DNA of 64,000 bases. Origin: Nitrosomonas stercoris. GTDB taxonomy: Bacteria; Pseudomonadota; Gammaproteobacteria; Burkholderiales; Nitrosomonadaceae. This document shows, one piece after another, positions 19,038 to 28,547 of the stretch. Position numbers and translations under genes: made by a program. Location of the stretch: positions 1,550,001 through 1,614,000 of the forward strand of contig AP019755.1 of the NCBI GenBank assembly GCA_006742785.1, in the 5' to 3' direction. The notes under the pieces were generated by a model. The model saw only the letters and a list, made by a program, of their open reading frames with translations, was not told the origin of the DNA and searched no databases. Each line of letters begins with the position of its first letter. The first letter of the stretch is position 1.

Positions 19038-20108
19038 TTATATGGACAGTGGCTCAACATAACCAGTTAATTCCATATAACCACGGCCAGCAGGTTTTCC
19101 ATCACGCGCTAAAGTAACGGCTCCCTCCCAATAGACGGCGTTGCTGGAGCGGCGTGAATCCAGTTCCTGATCATCCATTAAGGGGGTAAGCTCCCATTCA
19201 ATTTCAGCTGTTTTGATGCGAGTGGCCACTGGATAAACTGCCTGTGTGTATGGAGAGCGCCAAGTGCGTGTTGGATGGAAACTGACTTGTTCAGGTGTAA
19301 AGGTTCGTACATGGCCTGCTGCATCGCGTAATGCCGCGTGCGCCCAAATTTTATTCCCTGCTTTATCGCGGATCTGAAAAGCCATGAGAGCACCGCCATC
19401 AGCAAGGTTTATTCCGATCCAATCCCAACCCTCGGCTTTGGCATCCAGTAGCTCGCTAGACCATTCATGATCCAACCAGGCGGTGCCCTGTACAGATGTA
19501 TTTTGTCCTTGCAGTTTGATTGTGCCTTCGACTTGCAATTGCGGTTCGCTATAGTAATAGCTGGCTTGTTCTGGTTTGGGTCCTTTGCGAGAAAATCCCT
19601 GTTCACCTTGCAACGTCAATGGCTGGGTAGGGGTCAGTGTGACATCTATAGTAAAAGCTTCTGCCTTAATATAAGTATGATAGTGGCCGTTGGTTTTACG
19701 CACAAAGAACCAGTCATCCAATTTGATATCTGTATTACCTGTGCGAGCGTATGCTAAATCAAAACCCGCACGCGCAATTTTTTGATCGTACTGCAATCGA
19801 TCCGTTTCAGGATCAGATAGTGCAACATGAGCGAGGATGAGTTGTTCTGGGGAGAAACTACTAGGATTATCTCGATCTACTCGAGTAGCAGTACGAAAAA
19901 AAGTCACTTGAAAGCCTAATGGTTGGCCATTTTCAGTTTCTAACCAACCAGTGACATACCACCATTCAATCCTGAAATCATCGTGTGCTCCAAAATCGTG
20001 CGGAAACTCAAGTGTTTTATTGGGTACGGCTGGAGATAACACAGGAGGAGCAGATAATATAGGAGTATATAGAATGAACCAGCCCAGTAAAATCCAAAGA
20101 TAACGCAT
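19038..20108 (-). CDS. Lipocalin-like AttH/CrtC-family protein, probably exported
   Basis: 356 residues from the ATG at 20108, which overlaps the stop of the ABC permease gene (TAATG); a TTG two codons upstream is unlikely. The N-terminus (MRYLWILLGWFILYTPILSA) is a signal peptide. Typical family motifs are FPHDFGAHDDFRIEWWYVTG, GFQVTFFR, AWLDHEWSS and WDWIGINLADGGALMAFQ. The family includes AttH and carotenoid 1,2-hydratase CrtC. There are no carotenoid genes here. Position as third gene of an ABC exporter operon suggests an envelope role with that transporter; the substrate is unknown. Confidence 0.85.
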   Translation of the reverse strand: MRYLWILLGWFILYTPILSAPPVLSPAVPNKTLEFPHDFGAHDDFRIEWWYVTGWLETENGQPLGFQVTFFRTATRVDRDNPSSFSPEQLILAHVALSDPETDRLQYDQKIARAGFDLAYARTGNTDIKLDDWFFVRKTNGHYHTYIKAEAFTIDVTLTPTQPLTLQGEQGFSRKGPKPEQASYYYSEPQLQVEGTIKLQGQNTSVQGTAWLDHEWSSELLDAKAEGWDWIGINLADGGALMAFQIRDKAGNKIWAHAALRDAAGHVRTFTPEQVSFHPTRTWRSPYTQAVYPVATRIKTAEIEWELTPLMDDQELDSRRSSNAVYWEGAVTLARDGKPAGRGYMELTGYVEPLSI

Positions 20109-22657
20109 TACCAATCCTCTCTAACAGTACGAATTACGCTGCCGGATGCTGCGCGGCGGCTGGAAAAAAATACTGTTGCGGCTGCTGCCCCAAGTGTTAT
20201 GAGTGCCATTATTACTAACCATATCCATGGTATGTACAACTGCATAGTCCAGTGAAAAGATTGGGGATTAATAATAAAAATAAGAATCAGGCTGATGGCA
20301 GTACCTAATATAATGCCAAGCATAATACCGAATCCAGTCAATAAACTGCCTTCTAGTACCAACATGCGATGAACTTGTCGCTTGCTCAGTCCAATATGGC
20401 GTAGTATGCCGAATTCTTTGCTGCGAGTGAAGGTTTGCGCCGAGAAACTGGCTGCTACCCCCATTAAACCCACACCAATCGCGACCAATTCCAATAAATA
20501 GGTGATAGCAAAACTGCGATCAAATTGTTTGAGTGCAACGGCATGTACTCGGCTGGTTTCCATAATTTCCATTGGGTTAGCAAAGGGGAGTGCTCGCAAT
20601 GAGGTGATGGCGGTGTCAACGGCTGTGTCTTGTTTGATCCACAAGGCGGCATCGCTGATTCGGTGATCTCCGGTCAGTCTGCGGTAATCAGATAATGGTA
20701 TTTGGATAGCGCCAAATATACGCCCATAATCTCGCCAGATGCCGGCTACCATAAACAATTGTGCGGGATCAGCAATCGGAAGCGTGATCTTCTTACCAGT
20801 TTCAAAACCATATAAATCAACCATTGCTTCTGATACCCAAATCGGAATGGCATCAGATGGGATAGCGTGAGGCGAAAGCGTATTTCCAATTAATGGCAGT
20901 ACCGATCCAGGATCGTTGCGATCAATTGGACGAGCAAGTAGTGTGACGTTTGGTTTGGTGGGATCCAAAGTAATCGGGGTTGAGCGGATGAAATCAACTC
21001 GTGCAATTTCTGATAGGGTTGCGATTAACTGTTGCTCATCCGTGGTGAGTCCGCGCATATCTTGATGAATGGTTGGGTGTAGATAAAGGTCAGCGGGTAA
21101 CACCTGAGCGAGCCAATCGTCTACCGATACACGAAAACTGGTGACCATAATTGCCATAGCAACCATTAAACTAAAACTCACAACAATACCGCCTAGTGCA
21201 ATAGCAGCTAGACCAGAAGCATTGGAAAGCCGAGTGATGGTCAGCGTATATAACACACTGATTTTGTTAGGATTGAATGTGCGCAACAAGGTAGAAAAAG
21301 ATGATCCGCATAAATAAGGCAAAGCGATTATGCTGCCAATTAGCAAGAAAACGATCGCGAGATAGCCAAATACCGGAAGCTCGTAAATAGGAGGCAGACC
21401 AACAAAAATAATACCTAGTAGTAAACAAGTAGCGGCTAATCGAGGAGCGCGTAGTGCTGTTAAGGTGTTGTATTCACTGCCTGATTTGAGTGCGGGGGCA
21501 GGGTGGGCATGGGCCGCTTCCCAGGCTGGCAAGAGGCTGCCCAGGACGGTTATCCCCGTTCCTAGTAAGAAATAGAGTATTGTTGCAGCGGGATTGAGCC
21601 GCAGCTGCGGCTCTAATCCTGGGAAAAATCCTGCTCCCAGATCCGTTCCCAGATGTTGCAATGCTAAATCAGCCAACAGATATCCCAATATCAATCCCAG
21701 TAGTGAACCCACCATACCGAACAAGCCACTTTCCAGTAATAGTTGGCGAAAGAGCTGTTGACGTGTCATCCCTAACACACGTAATAAAGCTAGTTGCGGG
21801 CGCCTCCGGATAGTGGATAGAACTTGATTGGAAAAAATAAGGAAAGCACCAGTAAATAGAGCAACCAAGGCCAGGATATCGAGATTCACGCGATAGGCGC
21901 GCGACATGTTATGGGCACGGTCGTCGTCATCCTGACTTTCGGTGAGTAAATAGGTGGGCCCTAATGTTTGTGCAAGTGATTCTCGAAATGCTGCGTGATT
22001 AACACCTGGTCGTAATTTCAAATCGATGCGAGAAAGCTGGCCAATTTGTTCAAAATGCCATTGGGCAGCCCCGATATCCATCACGGCAATACGCTGACCA
22101 GGATGTGCACGTGTCAGTCCACCAGCTACACGTAATGTAATTTGTTGGGTGCCTGCGCTGACTGTGATAGTTTCGCCCTGTTTGATCTCAAGCCATTGCA
22201 TGGCAGCAGGGGAAAGGAAAATAGCATCGTCTGCTAATGTGTCAAATGGCTTATCTTGCGCTGGAACGCCGGTGAGATCAGGGGTAATGTTTGTGGCACG
22301 GAATGTATCCAATCCTAAAATTTTCAACGCTGGATTATGTGTGGTTTTTGCCTTGGCAGGTATTCCTACTGTGACTTCCAGCAATGGACTAGCGTGTTCT
22401 ATTGCTTCATGTTGCGCCAGTTTGGGATAAAGCGCTTCATCAAACGTTGTACGTAAAGCACGTACCGTTAGATCGGAGGTGCCTGCAAGGCTGCGAGTGG
22501 CAGCAGAAAATTCGTTAACAGCGGCACTATTAATCAGATGAATGGTAAAACCTAATGCCACCCCAAACATAATGGCCAGAATTGCTACAAGCGATTGCAA
22601 GCGATGTGAGTGCCATTCACCTTGTAACAGCCAACGAGTAAGTGATTCGCGCATCAT
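20108..22657 (-). CDS. FtsX-like ABC transporter permease
   Basis: 849 residues, two fused FtsX/MacB-type halves. There is an N-terminal membrane segment (about 24-46), a large periplasmic domain, three membrane segments around residues 255-395, further segments around 410-510, a second periplasmic domain, and three C-terminal segments (about 715-840). The architecture matches YbbP-like permeases that work by mechanotransmission rather than by a wide channel. It lies between its ATPase gene (2-base gap upstream) and the AttH-like gene (TAATG overlap), a conserved three-gene operon. Substrate unknown; lipid or lipoprotein-like molecules are possible. Confidence 0.9.
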   Translation of the reverse strand: MMRESLTRWLLQGEWHSHRLQSLVAILAIMFGVALGFTIHLINSAAVNEFSAATRSLAGTSDLTVRALRTTFDEALYPKLAQHEAIEHASPLLEVTVGIPAKAKTTHNPALKILGLDTFRATNITPDLTGVPAQDKPFDTLADDAIFLSPAAMQWLEIKQGETITVSAGTQQITLRVAGGLTRAHPGQRIAVMDIGAAQWHFEQIGQLSRIDLKLRPGVNHAAFRESLAQTLGPTYLLTESQDDDDRAHNMSRAYRVNLDILALVALFTGAFLIFSNQVLSTIRRRPQLALLRVLGMTRQQLFRQLLLESGLFGMVGSLLGLILGYLLADLALQHLGTDLGAGFFPGLEPQLRLNPAATILYFLLGTGITVLGSLLPAWEAAHAHPAPALKSGSEYNTLTALRAPRLAATCLLLGIIFVGLPPIYELPVFGYLAIVFLLIGSIIALPYLCGSSFSTLLRTFNPNKISVLYTLTITRLSNASGLAAIALGGIVVSFSLMVAMAIMVTSFRVSVDDWLAQVLPADLYLHPTIHQDMRGLTTDEQQLIATLSEIARVDFIRSTPITLDPTKPNVTLLARPIDRNDPGSVLPLIGNTLSPHAIPSDAIPIWVSEAMVDLYGFETGKKITLPIADPAQLFMVAGIWRDYGRIFGAIQIPLSDYRRLTGDHRISDAALWIKQDTAVDTAITSLRALPFANPMEIMETSRVHAVALKQFDRSFAITYLLELVAIGVGLMGVAASFSAQTFTRSKEFGILRHIGLSKRQVHRMLVLEGSLLTGFGIMLGIILGTAISLILIFIINPQSFHWTMQLYIPWIWLVIMALITLGAAAATVFFSSRRAASGSVIRTVREDW

Positions 22658-22659
22658 GG

Positions 22660-23328
22660 CTAATTTTGCAAACGAGTGGGGGTCAACCCGTGTCGATCCA
22701 TAGTAAGTATGGTATCTGCGGTTTCTGCTGCCGTTTGCGAGTGCGTGACGATAATCGCAGAAGCTCCGTTGGCTTTTATCTCAGTGCGAATCAGTTGCAA
22801 GATGTCTTTGGCAGTTTCCTGATCAAGGTTGCCCGTAGGCTCATCTGCCAAAATTAAACGCGGGCGATGGACCAAAGCACGTGCCACTGCTACACGTTGC
22901 AGTTCTCCCCCTGATAATTGATGTGGGAAATCTTGTTCTCGTCCTTGTAAACCGACGGCTGTCAGCATGGCGGAAGCGCGTTCCAGAGGTTGATGATTGA
23001 GCAATAGTGGCAGCGAGACGTTTTGTAGGAGTGTCAAATGTGGCAGGACGTGAAAAGCCTGGAAAATAAACCCAAGATATTGACGTCGCAAAATGGTTGC
23101 AGCTTCATCTTCTACTGGTAAATTTTTACCATCGATTCTTATTTCTCCCTGATCCGGGCTATCCAATCCAGCAATTAGGTTCAACAAAGTTGATTTGCCA
23201 ACACCAGAATCGCCCATAATGGCGACGTATTCTCCCGCTGCCAGACGATAAGATAAATCAGACAACACCACTCGATCCGAGTAGGATTTGCTGATATTAA
23301 TGAGTTCCAGAACAGGTGTGGGATTCAT
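22660..23328 (-). CDS. ABC transporter ATPase, LolD/YbbA type
   Basis: 222 residues from the ATG at 23328 ([16 protein letters not shown]); a longer frame to 23394 adds a segment with no family similarity. Walker [15 protein letters not shown]-loop FQAFHVLPH, signature [14 protein letters not shown], Walker [13 protein letters not shown] and H-loop VTHSQ are intact. It belongs to the MacB/LolD ATPase group and powers the permease encoded next. First gene of the three-gene operon. Confidence 0.92.
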   Translation of the reverse strand: MNPTPVLELINISKSYSDRVVLSDLSYRLAAGEYVAIMGDSGVGKSTLLNLIAGLDSPDQGEIRIDGKNLPVEDEAATILRRQYLGFIFQAFHVLPHLTLLQNVSLPLLLNHQPLERASAMLTAVGLQGREQDFPHQLSGGELQRVAVARALVHRPRLILADEPTGNLDQETAKDILQLIRTEIKANGASAIIVTHSQTAAETADTILTMDRHGLTPTRLQN

Positions 23329-23382
23329 AATGGATATTGTATAGTGAATAACGCACTTAAAGCATACGAGGTTTTCATTCAA

Positions 23383-23730
23383 ATGGACATCCAAATCAAA
23401 AGAGCATACGAATCTGCTGATTCCGCAGATGGTTATCGGGTTTTGGTCGATCGGGTCTGGCCACGTGGCCGCACGAAAGAACAGGTGGCGTGTGATTTAT
23501 GGCTCAAGGAGATTGCGCCTACAACTGAATTGCGCAAATGGTTCAATCATGATCGCACTAAATGGGTTGAATTTCAGCAACGTTATCGTGAAGAGTTAAC
23601 TGCTAATACAAGTACAAAACAGCTACTGGATAAAGCGCAGGAAGGGCGGCTTACATTAGTTTATGGCGCGCATGATACTGAATGTAATCAGGCAGTTGTA
23701 CTTAGAGAGTATCTGTTACAGGATAATTGA
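23383..23730 (+). CDS. DUF488 family protein
   Basis: 115 residues from the ATG at 23383 (MDIQIKRAYES). The family blocks RVLVDRVWPRGRTKEQ, WLKEIAPTTELRKWF and LVYGAHDTECNQAVVL are all visible. DUF488 proteins (YeaO-like) are small cytoplasmic proteins of unsettled function. Divergent from the ABC operon, with which it shares a promoter region of about 50 bases. Confidence 0.88.
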   Translation: MDIQIKRAYESADSADGYRVLVDRVWPRGRTKEQVACDLWLKEIAPTTELRKWFNHDRTKWVEFQQRYREELTANTSTKQLLDKAQEGRLTLVYGAHDTECNQAVVLREYLLQDN

Positions 23731-23849
23731 GGCTGGTTTTTAATCAAGCCACAATATGAAGCAGTAAGTCGATAATTTTGTTATCAGCAATGATACGCAT
23801 GCGATAATTGTTGCTTCATCAATATAACAAGAGTTGATCGCGATACAGT

Positions 23850-24335
23850 ATGAAAAAAATCAGAATTGGCCAAGGGGTGGATATTCATCAATTAGTAGCA
23901 GGGCGTGATCTCATCATCGGTGGAGTAACAATTCCCTATGAGAAAGGCTTGTTAGGCCATTCGGATGCGGATGTGCTGTTACATGCGGTATGTGATGCAT
24001 TATTAGGCGCTGCTGCTCTAGGAGACATTGGTCGGCATTTTTCCGATACAGATGCGCGCTTCAAGAATATTGATAGCCGTAAACTAGTGCGCGAAGTGCA
24101 TCGTTTGCTAATTGAAGCTGGTTATGAAATTGTGAACATTGATGCCACGATTATCGCTCAAGCACCTAAGATGGCATCGCATATTCCTTCCATGATTGCC
24201 AATATTGCACAAGATCTTGCTATGTCAGCTGGGGATATTAATATCAAAGCAAAAACAGCTGAAAAGCTGGGAGCAATTGGGCGTGGTGAAGGCATTGCTG
24301 CTGAGGTGGTTTGTTTGATTGCAAGTAAGGAATAG
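23850..24335 (+). CDS. ispF: 2-C-methyl-D-erythritol 2,4-cyclodiphosphate synthase
   Basis: 161 residues, normal length. The zinc motif GQGVDIHQL (Asp and His near residues 10-12), [26 protein letters not shown] and the C-terminal [22 protein letters not shown] are all present. It cyclises CDP-ME-2-phosphate in isoprenoid synthesis. thpR follows after 11 bases and tsaB after it, so an ispF-thpR-tsaB-rimI-udg operon is likely. Confidence 0.96.
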   Translation: MKKIRIGQGVDIHQLVAGRDLIIGGVTIPYEKGLLGHSDADVLLHAVCDALLGAAALGDIGRHFSDTDARFKNIDSRKLVREVHRLLIEAGYEIVNIDATIIAQAPKMASHIPSMIANIAQDLAMSAGDINIKAKTAEKLGAIGRGEGIAAEVVCLIASKE

Positions 24336-24346
24336 ATATCGCTGTA

Positions 24347-24898
24347 ATGTCTAGCACGCCTCATCTAGTCAGATTGTTTCTTGCATTATGGCCATGCGCA
24401 GTGGTACGCAACCAATTAACCAAGCTGACGCAACAATTAGCAGAAGATTGTTCAGGTCGTTGTATTCGGCCAGAGAATCTACATCTGACTTTAGTGTTTA
24501 TTGGCGAAACGGAGCACAGCAACATACAAAAAATCTGTCGGGCAGCTACTGCAATTCAGTCATCGCCATTTAATTTAACACTAGACCAAGTTGATTGTTG
24601 GAAGAAAGCACAAGCTACCGTTGTTGGTATGAGTCGGTATCCAGCAGTGTTGACTACTCTAGTGCAGGATTTGCAACATTTGCTTGCTGATTTGAACATT
24701 CGCTATGACGCTAAACATTCCTTTACTCCTCATGTCACCCTGCTGAGAAATGTTAGGCAGTGCAAATTGCCAGATTCAATTGCGCCAATTAGTTGGCCAG
24801 TAACGCACTGGTCATTGGTGCAATCTCAGCAAACACCGACTGGATCAGCTTATCAATCACTGGCAGATTGGCCTCTGGATGCTACAGATTTTCAATGA
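24347..24898 (+). CDS. thpR: RNA 2',3'-cyclic phosphodiesterase (2'-5' RNA ligase family)
   Basis: 183 residues with the two HxTx catalytic motifs of the 2H phosphoesterase family: HLTL (in ENLHLTLVFIGE) and HVTL (in FTPHVTLLRN). The start LVRLFLALWP is typical. These enzymes hydrolyse 2',3'-cyclic phosphate RNA ends and can ligate 2'-5' in vitro. The stop overlaps the tsaB start (ATGA). Confidence 0.92.
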   Translation: MSSTPHLVRLFLALWPCAVVRNQLTKLTQQLAEDCSGRCIRPENLHLTLVFIGETEHSNIQKICRAATAIQSSPFNLTLDQVDCWKKAQATVVGMSRYPAVLTTLVQDLQHLLADLNIRYDAKHSFTPHVTLLRNVRQCKLPDSIAPISWPVTHWSLVQSQQTPTGSAYQSLADWPLDATDFQ

Positions 24899-25575
24899 AT
24901 ATCATTGCACTGGATACATCGACTGAATATTGTTCTTTGGCCTTATGGTTGAATAACGAGCTTATTAGCAAAGAAGTGTTGGCGGGTCAGCGCCATTCTG
25001 AATTGTTATTGCCAATGTTGCACACTATGTTGGTTGAGGCATCAATTACTTTAAATCAGATTGATGGCATTGCTTTTGGAGCCGGGCCAGGTTCATTCAC
25101 CGGCTTGCGTATTGCTTGTGGGGTAGTTCAAGGGTTAGCTTTTTCACAGAATATACCGGTGATTGGCATCAGTACCTTGGAAGCACTTGCGCAGCAGGTT
25201 AATGCTCCCAAAGTATTAGCTGCACTGGATGCGCGTATAGGGGAGCTTTATTTTGCTGCATATGAAAAAACAGCAGCTGGCAGCTGGACTTCTATTCACG
25301 CACCGCTGTTGTGCCGACCAGAGGCCGCTCCTGTAATAGAAGGAGCAGGCTGGACGGGTTGCGGCAGCGGTTTCGATTTGTATCATGCTGATTTATCTCA
25401 GCATTACAGCAATAATCTGCAACAAATTATGCCTGATTGTTATCCACATGCGCGTGAAATTGCGCAATTGGCGGTTATAAAATTTGCGAAAGGTGAAGGT
25501 AAGGCGGCTGAGGAGGCGTTGCCAGTGTATATCCGCAATAAAGTGGCGCTGAAGGAAAGCGAGCGGAGGCGATAA
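24895..25575 (+). CDS. tsaB: tRNA threonylcarbamoyladenosine biosynthesis protein TsaB
   Basis: 226 residues from the ATG at 24895 (MNIIALDTSTEYCSLAL), overlapping thpR by 4 bases; the frame is open further upstream inside thpR, but that part is not family sequence. ASKHA fold with DTST and GAGPGSFTGLRIACGVVQGLA. TsaB scaffolds TsaD and TsaE in making t6A37 of tRNA; tsaE is encoded at 44374. rimI follows after 2 bases, the usual proteobacterial pair. Confidence 0.95.
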   Translation: MNIIALDTSTEYCSLALWLNNELISKEVLAGQRHSELLLPMLHTMLVEASITLNQIDGIAFGAGPGSFTGLRIACGVVQGLAFSQNIPVIGISTLEALAQQVNAPKVLAALDARIGELYFAAYEKTAAGSWTSIHAPLLCRPEAAPVIEGAGWTGCGSGFDLYHADLSQHYSNNLQQIMPDCYPHAREIAQLAVIKFAKGEGKAAEEALPVYIRNKVALKESERRR

Positions 25576-25577
25576 AA

Positions 25578-26072
25578 ATGGAGAAAGCTGAAGCAGCATC
25601 GGAACATGGCTTGCAGCATGTCATTCGCGAAATGCGTGAGCAAGATCTCAAGCAAGTGATCGGCATTGAGCACGAAATATTCCTCTTTCCATGGTCCATC
25701 GTTAATTTTAGGGATTCGATCAAATCTGGCTACCATTGCCGCGTATTGGCGCAGCCAGATGCCCAATCCAGCATCGATGCAATTATGGGGTACGGTATTT
25801 TGATGCTTGGACCAGGTGAAGCACATGTGTTGACATTGGGAGTCGGCTTTGCCTGGCAAAATCGAGGATTAGGCGGAAAAATGTTACGGCATTTAATTGA
25901 GTATTCCAGAAAACAGCAGGTGGAGTTTGTGCTGTTGGATGTGCGCCAATCTAATATTGGTGCCGCTAATTTGTATCGGCGCTTAGGTTTTCAGAAAATT
26001 GCTGTGCGTAAAGGTTACTATCCAGCCATGTGTGGGCGGGAAGATGCTTTGATCATGCGGCTGGAGTTATGA
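25578..26072 (+). CDS. rimI: Ribosomal protein S18-alanine N-acetyltransferase
   Basis: 164 residues, GNAT fold. The acetyl-CoA loop is in VGFAWQNRGLGGKMLRHLI (Q/R-x-x-G-x-G/A), and the substrate-side motif is LLDVRQSNIGAANLYRRLGF. The family signature REMREQDLKQVIGIEHEIF-FPW is near the N-terminus. The order tsaB-rimI supports RimI over other GNATs. The first 12 residues are extra relative to many homologues, and the start is therefore not certain. Confidence 0.92.
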   Translation: MEKAEAASEHGLQHVIREMREQDLKQVIGIEHEIFLFPWSIVNFRDSIKSGYHCRVLAQPDAQSSIDAIMGYGILMLGPGEAHVLTLGVGFAWQNRGLGGKMLRHLIEYSRKQQVEFVLLDVRQSNIGAANLYRRLGFQKIAVRKGYYPAMCGREDALIMRLEL

Positions 26073-26106
26073 AAGTAGCGGTTTGCATGTTGATTGGAGT
26101 GAATTG

Positions 26107-26874
26107 ATGGATGCCAATCGTCTCAAGGAGTTGGGTTTATTACCACTGTGGCGCCTCAAGTCAGGTACTGCACTTGATCGTCAACCATCTGCGCCGTCAG
26201 TAGAGTCATCATCGATAGAATCGTCACTGATACAGCAAATTGTTCCGGAAGCGCAAGAAGTGATTCTGTCCGCAGCAAGCGATCGTGATACTACCATTGC
26301 CCATGCTGATTGGGAGCAGTTGGAGCAAATGGTGAGTGTTTGTACCGCCTGTCAACTTTGCCAAACGCGTAGAAAAACAGTGTTTGGCGTTGGTGATAAA
26401 CAGGCTGACTGGCTATTTATTGGAGAAGGGCCGGGGGCACGCGAGGATACGCTGGGAGAGCCGTTTGTTGGTCAAGCCGGAAAATTGCTGGATAGCATGT
26501 TGCAAGCGCTCAAACTTGGGCGGAATCAGAATGTTTATATTGCCAATATTGTAAAATGCCGCCCGCCAAATAATCGTAATCCACAGGATATAGAAGCGCA
26601 GCAGTGTCGCCCTTATTTATTGCGTCAGATTGCTTTGATTCAACCTAAACTGATTGTCACTTTGGGCAAAGTAGCAGCGCAAAATTTATTAGGGAGTGGC
26701 GATAGTATTGCCAGTTTGCGTGGCAAGCTGCATGAGTTTGCAGGTATTCCCTTGATTGTCACTTATCATCCAGCCTATTTACTACGTTCACTGACAGATA
26801 AAGCCAAAGCTTGGGAAGATTTATGCTTTGCGCGTGAAACGATACTCATGCAACAAAGAAAAGCACAGCAGTAA
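26107..26874 (+). CDS. Uracil-DNA glycosylase, family 4 type (Fe-S)
   Basis: 255 residues from the ATG at 26107, which has GGAG at good spacing; a TTG at 26083 also opens the frame. The N-terminal 75 residues are variable linker. Then come CTACQLC cysteines for the [4Fe-4S] cluster, motif [34 protein letters not shown], and the motif TYHPAYLLR. It removes uracil from DNA for base-excision repair. The long variable N-terminus is common in betaproteobacterial versions fused after rimI. End of the ispF operon. Confidence 0.92.
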   Translation: MDANRLKELGLLPLWRLKSGTALDRQPSAPSVESSSIESSLIQQIVPEAQEVILSAASDRDTTIAHADWEQLEQMVSVCTACQLCQTRRKTVFGVGDKQADWLFIGEGPGAREDTLGEPFVGQAGKLLDSMLQALKLGRNQNVYIANIVKCRPPNNRNPQDIEAQQCRPYLLRQIALIQPKLIVTLGKVAAQNLLGSGDSIASLRGKLHEFAGIPLIVTYHPAYLLRSLTDKAKAWEDLCFARETILMQQRKAQQ

Positions 26875-26883
26875 AGGTAATCT

Positions 26884-27234
26884 TTATGTGTCTGAATCTT
26901 CTGGGGTGGAGATATTGTTTAGATTAGGATCCGCCTGTATTTTGTAGCCTTGCCTATCCATGAATGTCTTTAAAGCCTGATATGCTTCCAAGCCGTAGAA
27001 GTTTGCCAGCATAAGTGCCAGTCGTGTCTCGATCACAAATACTCTTAAACCTTCATGTTTTTCCTGATTGGGATTGGTGACTTCCCTGATGCTTCTGGTG
27101 GCATCTTCGGGATAACTGCGCTGATATTTCAGCAGCAGTTCTTCAATATCCTGATGATTGATTTTAGCCTTTTCAGCGACGATAAGTGTATTGATGGTTT
27201 CTTTGGGGCCTTTGTCCCGTATAAGTCTAAGCAT
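26884..27234 (-). CDS. Hypothetical protein
   Basis: 116 residues, charged and largely helical by eye, no signal peptide or membrane segment. A hydrophobic stretch ETRLALMLANFYGLEAYQAL sits near residues 69-88. I do not recognise a family. It converges with the udg gene (9-base gap) and lies downstream of cobO on the same strand after a 109-base gap. No clear Shine-Dalgarno precedes the ATG, which lowers confidence. Confidence 0.6.
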   Translation of the reverse strand: MLRLIRDKGPKETINTLIVAEKAKINHQDIEELLLKYQRSYPEDATRSIREVTNPNQEKHEGLRVFVIETRLALMLANFYGLEAYQALKTFMDRQGYKIQADPNLNNISTPEDSDT

Positions 27235-27343
27235 GGTTATTGCTAGTTATTTTAAAAATGCACAAATATTTTTCGTTGGTGTAATAGATCGATATTGTAG
27301 GTAATGTTAATTTGGCAATCAAAAATTTTAGTGTTTTTGTATG

Positions 27344-27952
27344 TTAATAATCAATTCCTATTTGTGCTTGAATGCCTGCCTGGAAAGCATGTTTGTTGTT
27401 TCGCATTTCAGTAACCGTATCAGCCACCTGACATAGTGCATCTGGTGCTGCTCGCCCAGTAATGACAACATGTTGCATGGGAGGACGGTTTTGTAGATCA
27501 GTTAATACCTCATTGATATTTAGCCAGCCAAATTTGAGTGGATAAGTCAGCTCGTCCAGTATCAACAGATCAATAGTCGGATCACGTAACATGTTTTGCA
27601 CTACTACCCAACCTTGTTGTGCTGTCGCTTGATCGCGCAAGAGATCTTGTGTATCCCAAGTGAAACCTTCTCCCAGTACGTGCCAGATAATATTGGGTTG
27701 TTGTTTGAAAAAAGCTTCTTCTCCCGTATCGCTGCGTCCTTTGATAAACTGCGCCACCCCGACGTGCATTCCATGTCCCAATGCGCGTGCCACCATACCA
27801 AAGGCAGAACTTGATTTGCCTTTGCCATTGCCAGTCAATATCAGCAATAAGCCTTTGGTTTGATCAGCACGCGCAATAGCGGCATCGACGACTGTTTTTT
27901 GCCGTTGCATGCGCGCACGATAGCGTTGTGCTTGCTCTGCTGAGGGGCACAT
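27344..27952 (-). CDS. cobO: Cob(I)yrinic acid a,c-diamide adenosyltransferase (BtuR/CobO)
   Basis: 202 residues from the ATG at 27952; the open frame continues 20 codons upstream into the preceding gene, but the family starts about here. P-loop LTGNGKGKSSSAFG near residue 40, then VAQFIKG, GEGFTWDTQD, LLILDELTYPL, VVITGRAAPDAL and the C-terminal HAFQAGIQAQIGIDY. It transfers the adenosyl group of ATP to cob(I)alamin or corrinoid. One base after the BtuM-like gene and part of the riboswitch-controlled B12 operon. No de novo cobalamin genes are seen, so salvage is likely. Confidence 0.94.
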   Translation of the reverse strand: MCPSAEQAQRYRARMQRQKTVVDAAIARADQTKGLLLILTGNGKGKSSSAFGMVARALGHGMHVGVAQFIKGRSDTGEEAFFKQQPNIIWHVLGEGFTWDTQDLLRDQATAQQGWVVVQNMLRDPTIDLLILDELTYPLKFGWLNINEVLTDLQNRPPMQHVVITGRAAPDALCQVADTVTEMRNNKHAFQAGIQAQIGIDY

Positions 27953-27953
27953 C

Positions 27954-28538
27954 TTATTGGCTGATGGTGCCGATTTTTGGTTGCTGTGTTTTGCGAAGTA
28001 GTGCAAACACAATATGGAGTAGAGCAGCTATCCCAACATAAAACAGTAGCGATTGTAAATACAGCGGGAAATAATGTAATTCACGTTGCCAAAATTCGGT
28101 GAATGTCGTTGCAGTGAATTGTCCTGAGAAGAAGTAGAAACCTCCACTGGAAAGTAGTTCGCAGAGCGCAGCTCCGATCATAAGGCTGGTAAATAATGGT
28201 ACCAGTGCTCGCCAGGAAAATTGGTAACGTTTTGCAAACCAGCGACCAGCTGCCCAGAGTGCGCTATAAGCCGGCAGCAAAAAGGCATACGCAGCTGTCA
28301 GACAAAATTCGCTTTCCGCTACAGTGAAGTAGGCTGAAGCATCAAGTGCCCAGGTAAGAGCAAGCAAACCAGGCAATGCCCAATCCGAACGTAAATAGAT
28401 ACCAGCCAGAAAGAAAACAGCCCAGGATGCACCCGGCAAGCTGTGCAATGAGGCGAAGTGATATTCGCGAGTTGTGATCATGAGCATGATCAACAGTGTT
28501 CCAATTAAATATTGATAACGTAGTGAGAGGGTCAGCAT
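27954..28538 (-). CDS. btuM: BtuM-like cobalamin uptake membrane protein
   Basis: 194 residues with about five to six membrane segments (about 10-22, 37-48, 55-68, 80-97, 112-128, 160-180). Cys79 lies in SEFCLTAAYAFLLPAY. In BtuM of Thiobacillus denitrificans, a solitary ECF-type S-component, Cys80 coordinates cobalt and drives decyanation of cyanocobalamin; the position and surrounding residues here agree with my memory of that family. It lies between btuB and cobO behind a cobalamin riboswitch, so inner-membrane B12 uptake is the natural job. Family assignment is from memory, without a search. Confidence 0.75.
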   Translation of the reverse strand: MLTLSLRYQYLIGTLLIMLMITTREYHFASLHSLPGASWAVFFLAGIYLRSDWALPGLLALTWALDASAYFTVAESEFCLTAAYAFLLPAYSALWAAGRWFAKRYQFSWRALVPLFTSLMIGAALCELLSSGGFYFFSGQFTATTFTEFWQRELHYFPLYLQSLLFYVGIAALLHIVFALLRKTQQPKIGTISQ

Positions 28539-28547
28539 GTTTCTATC

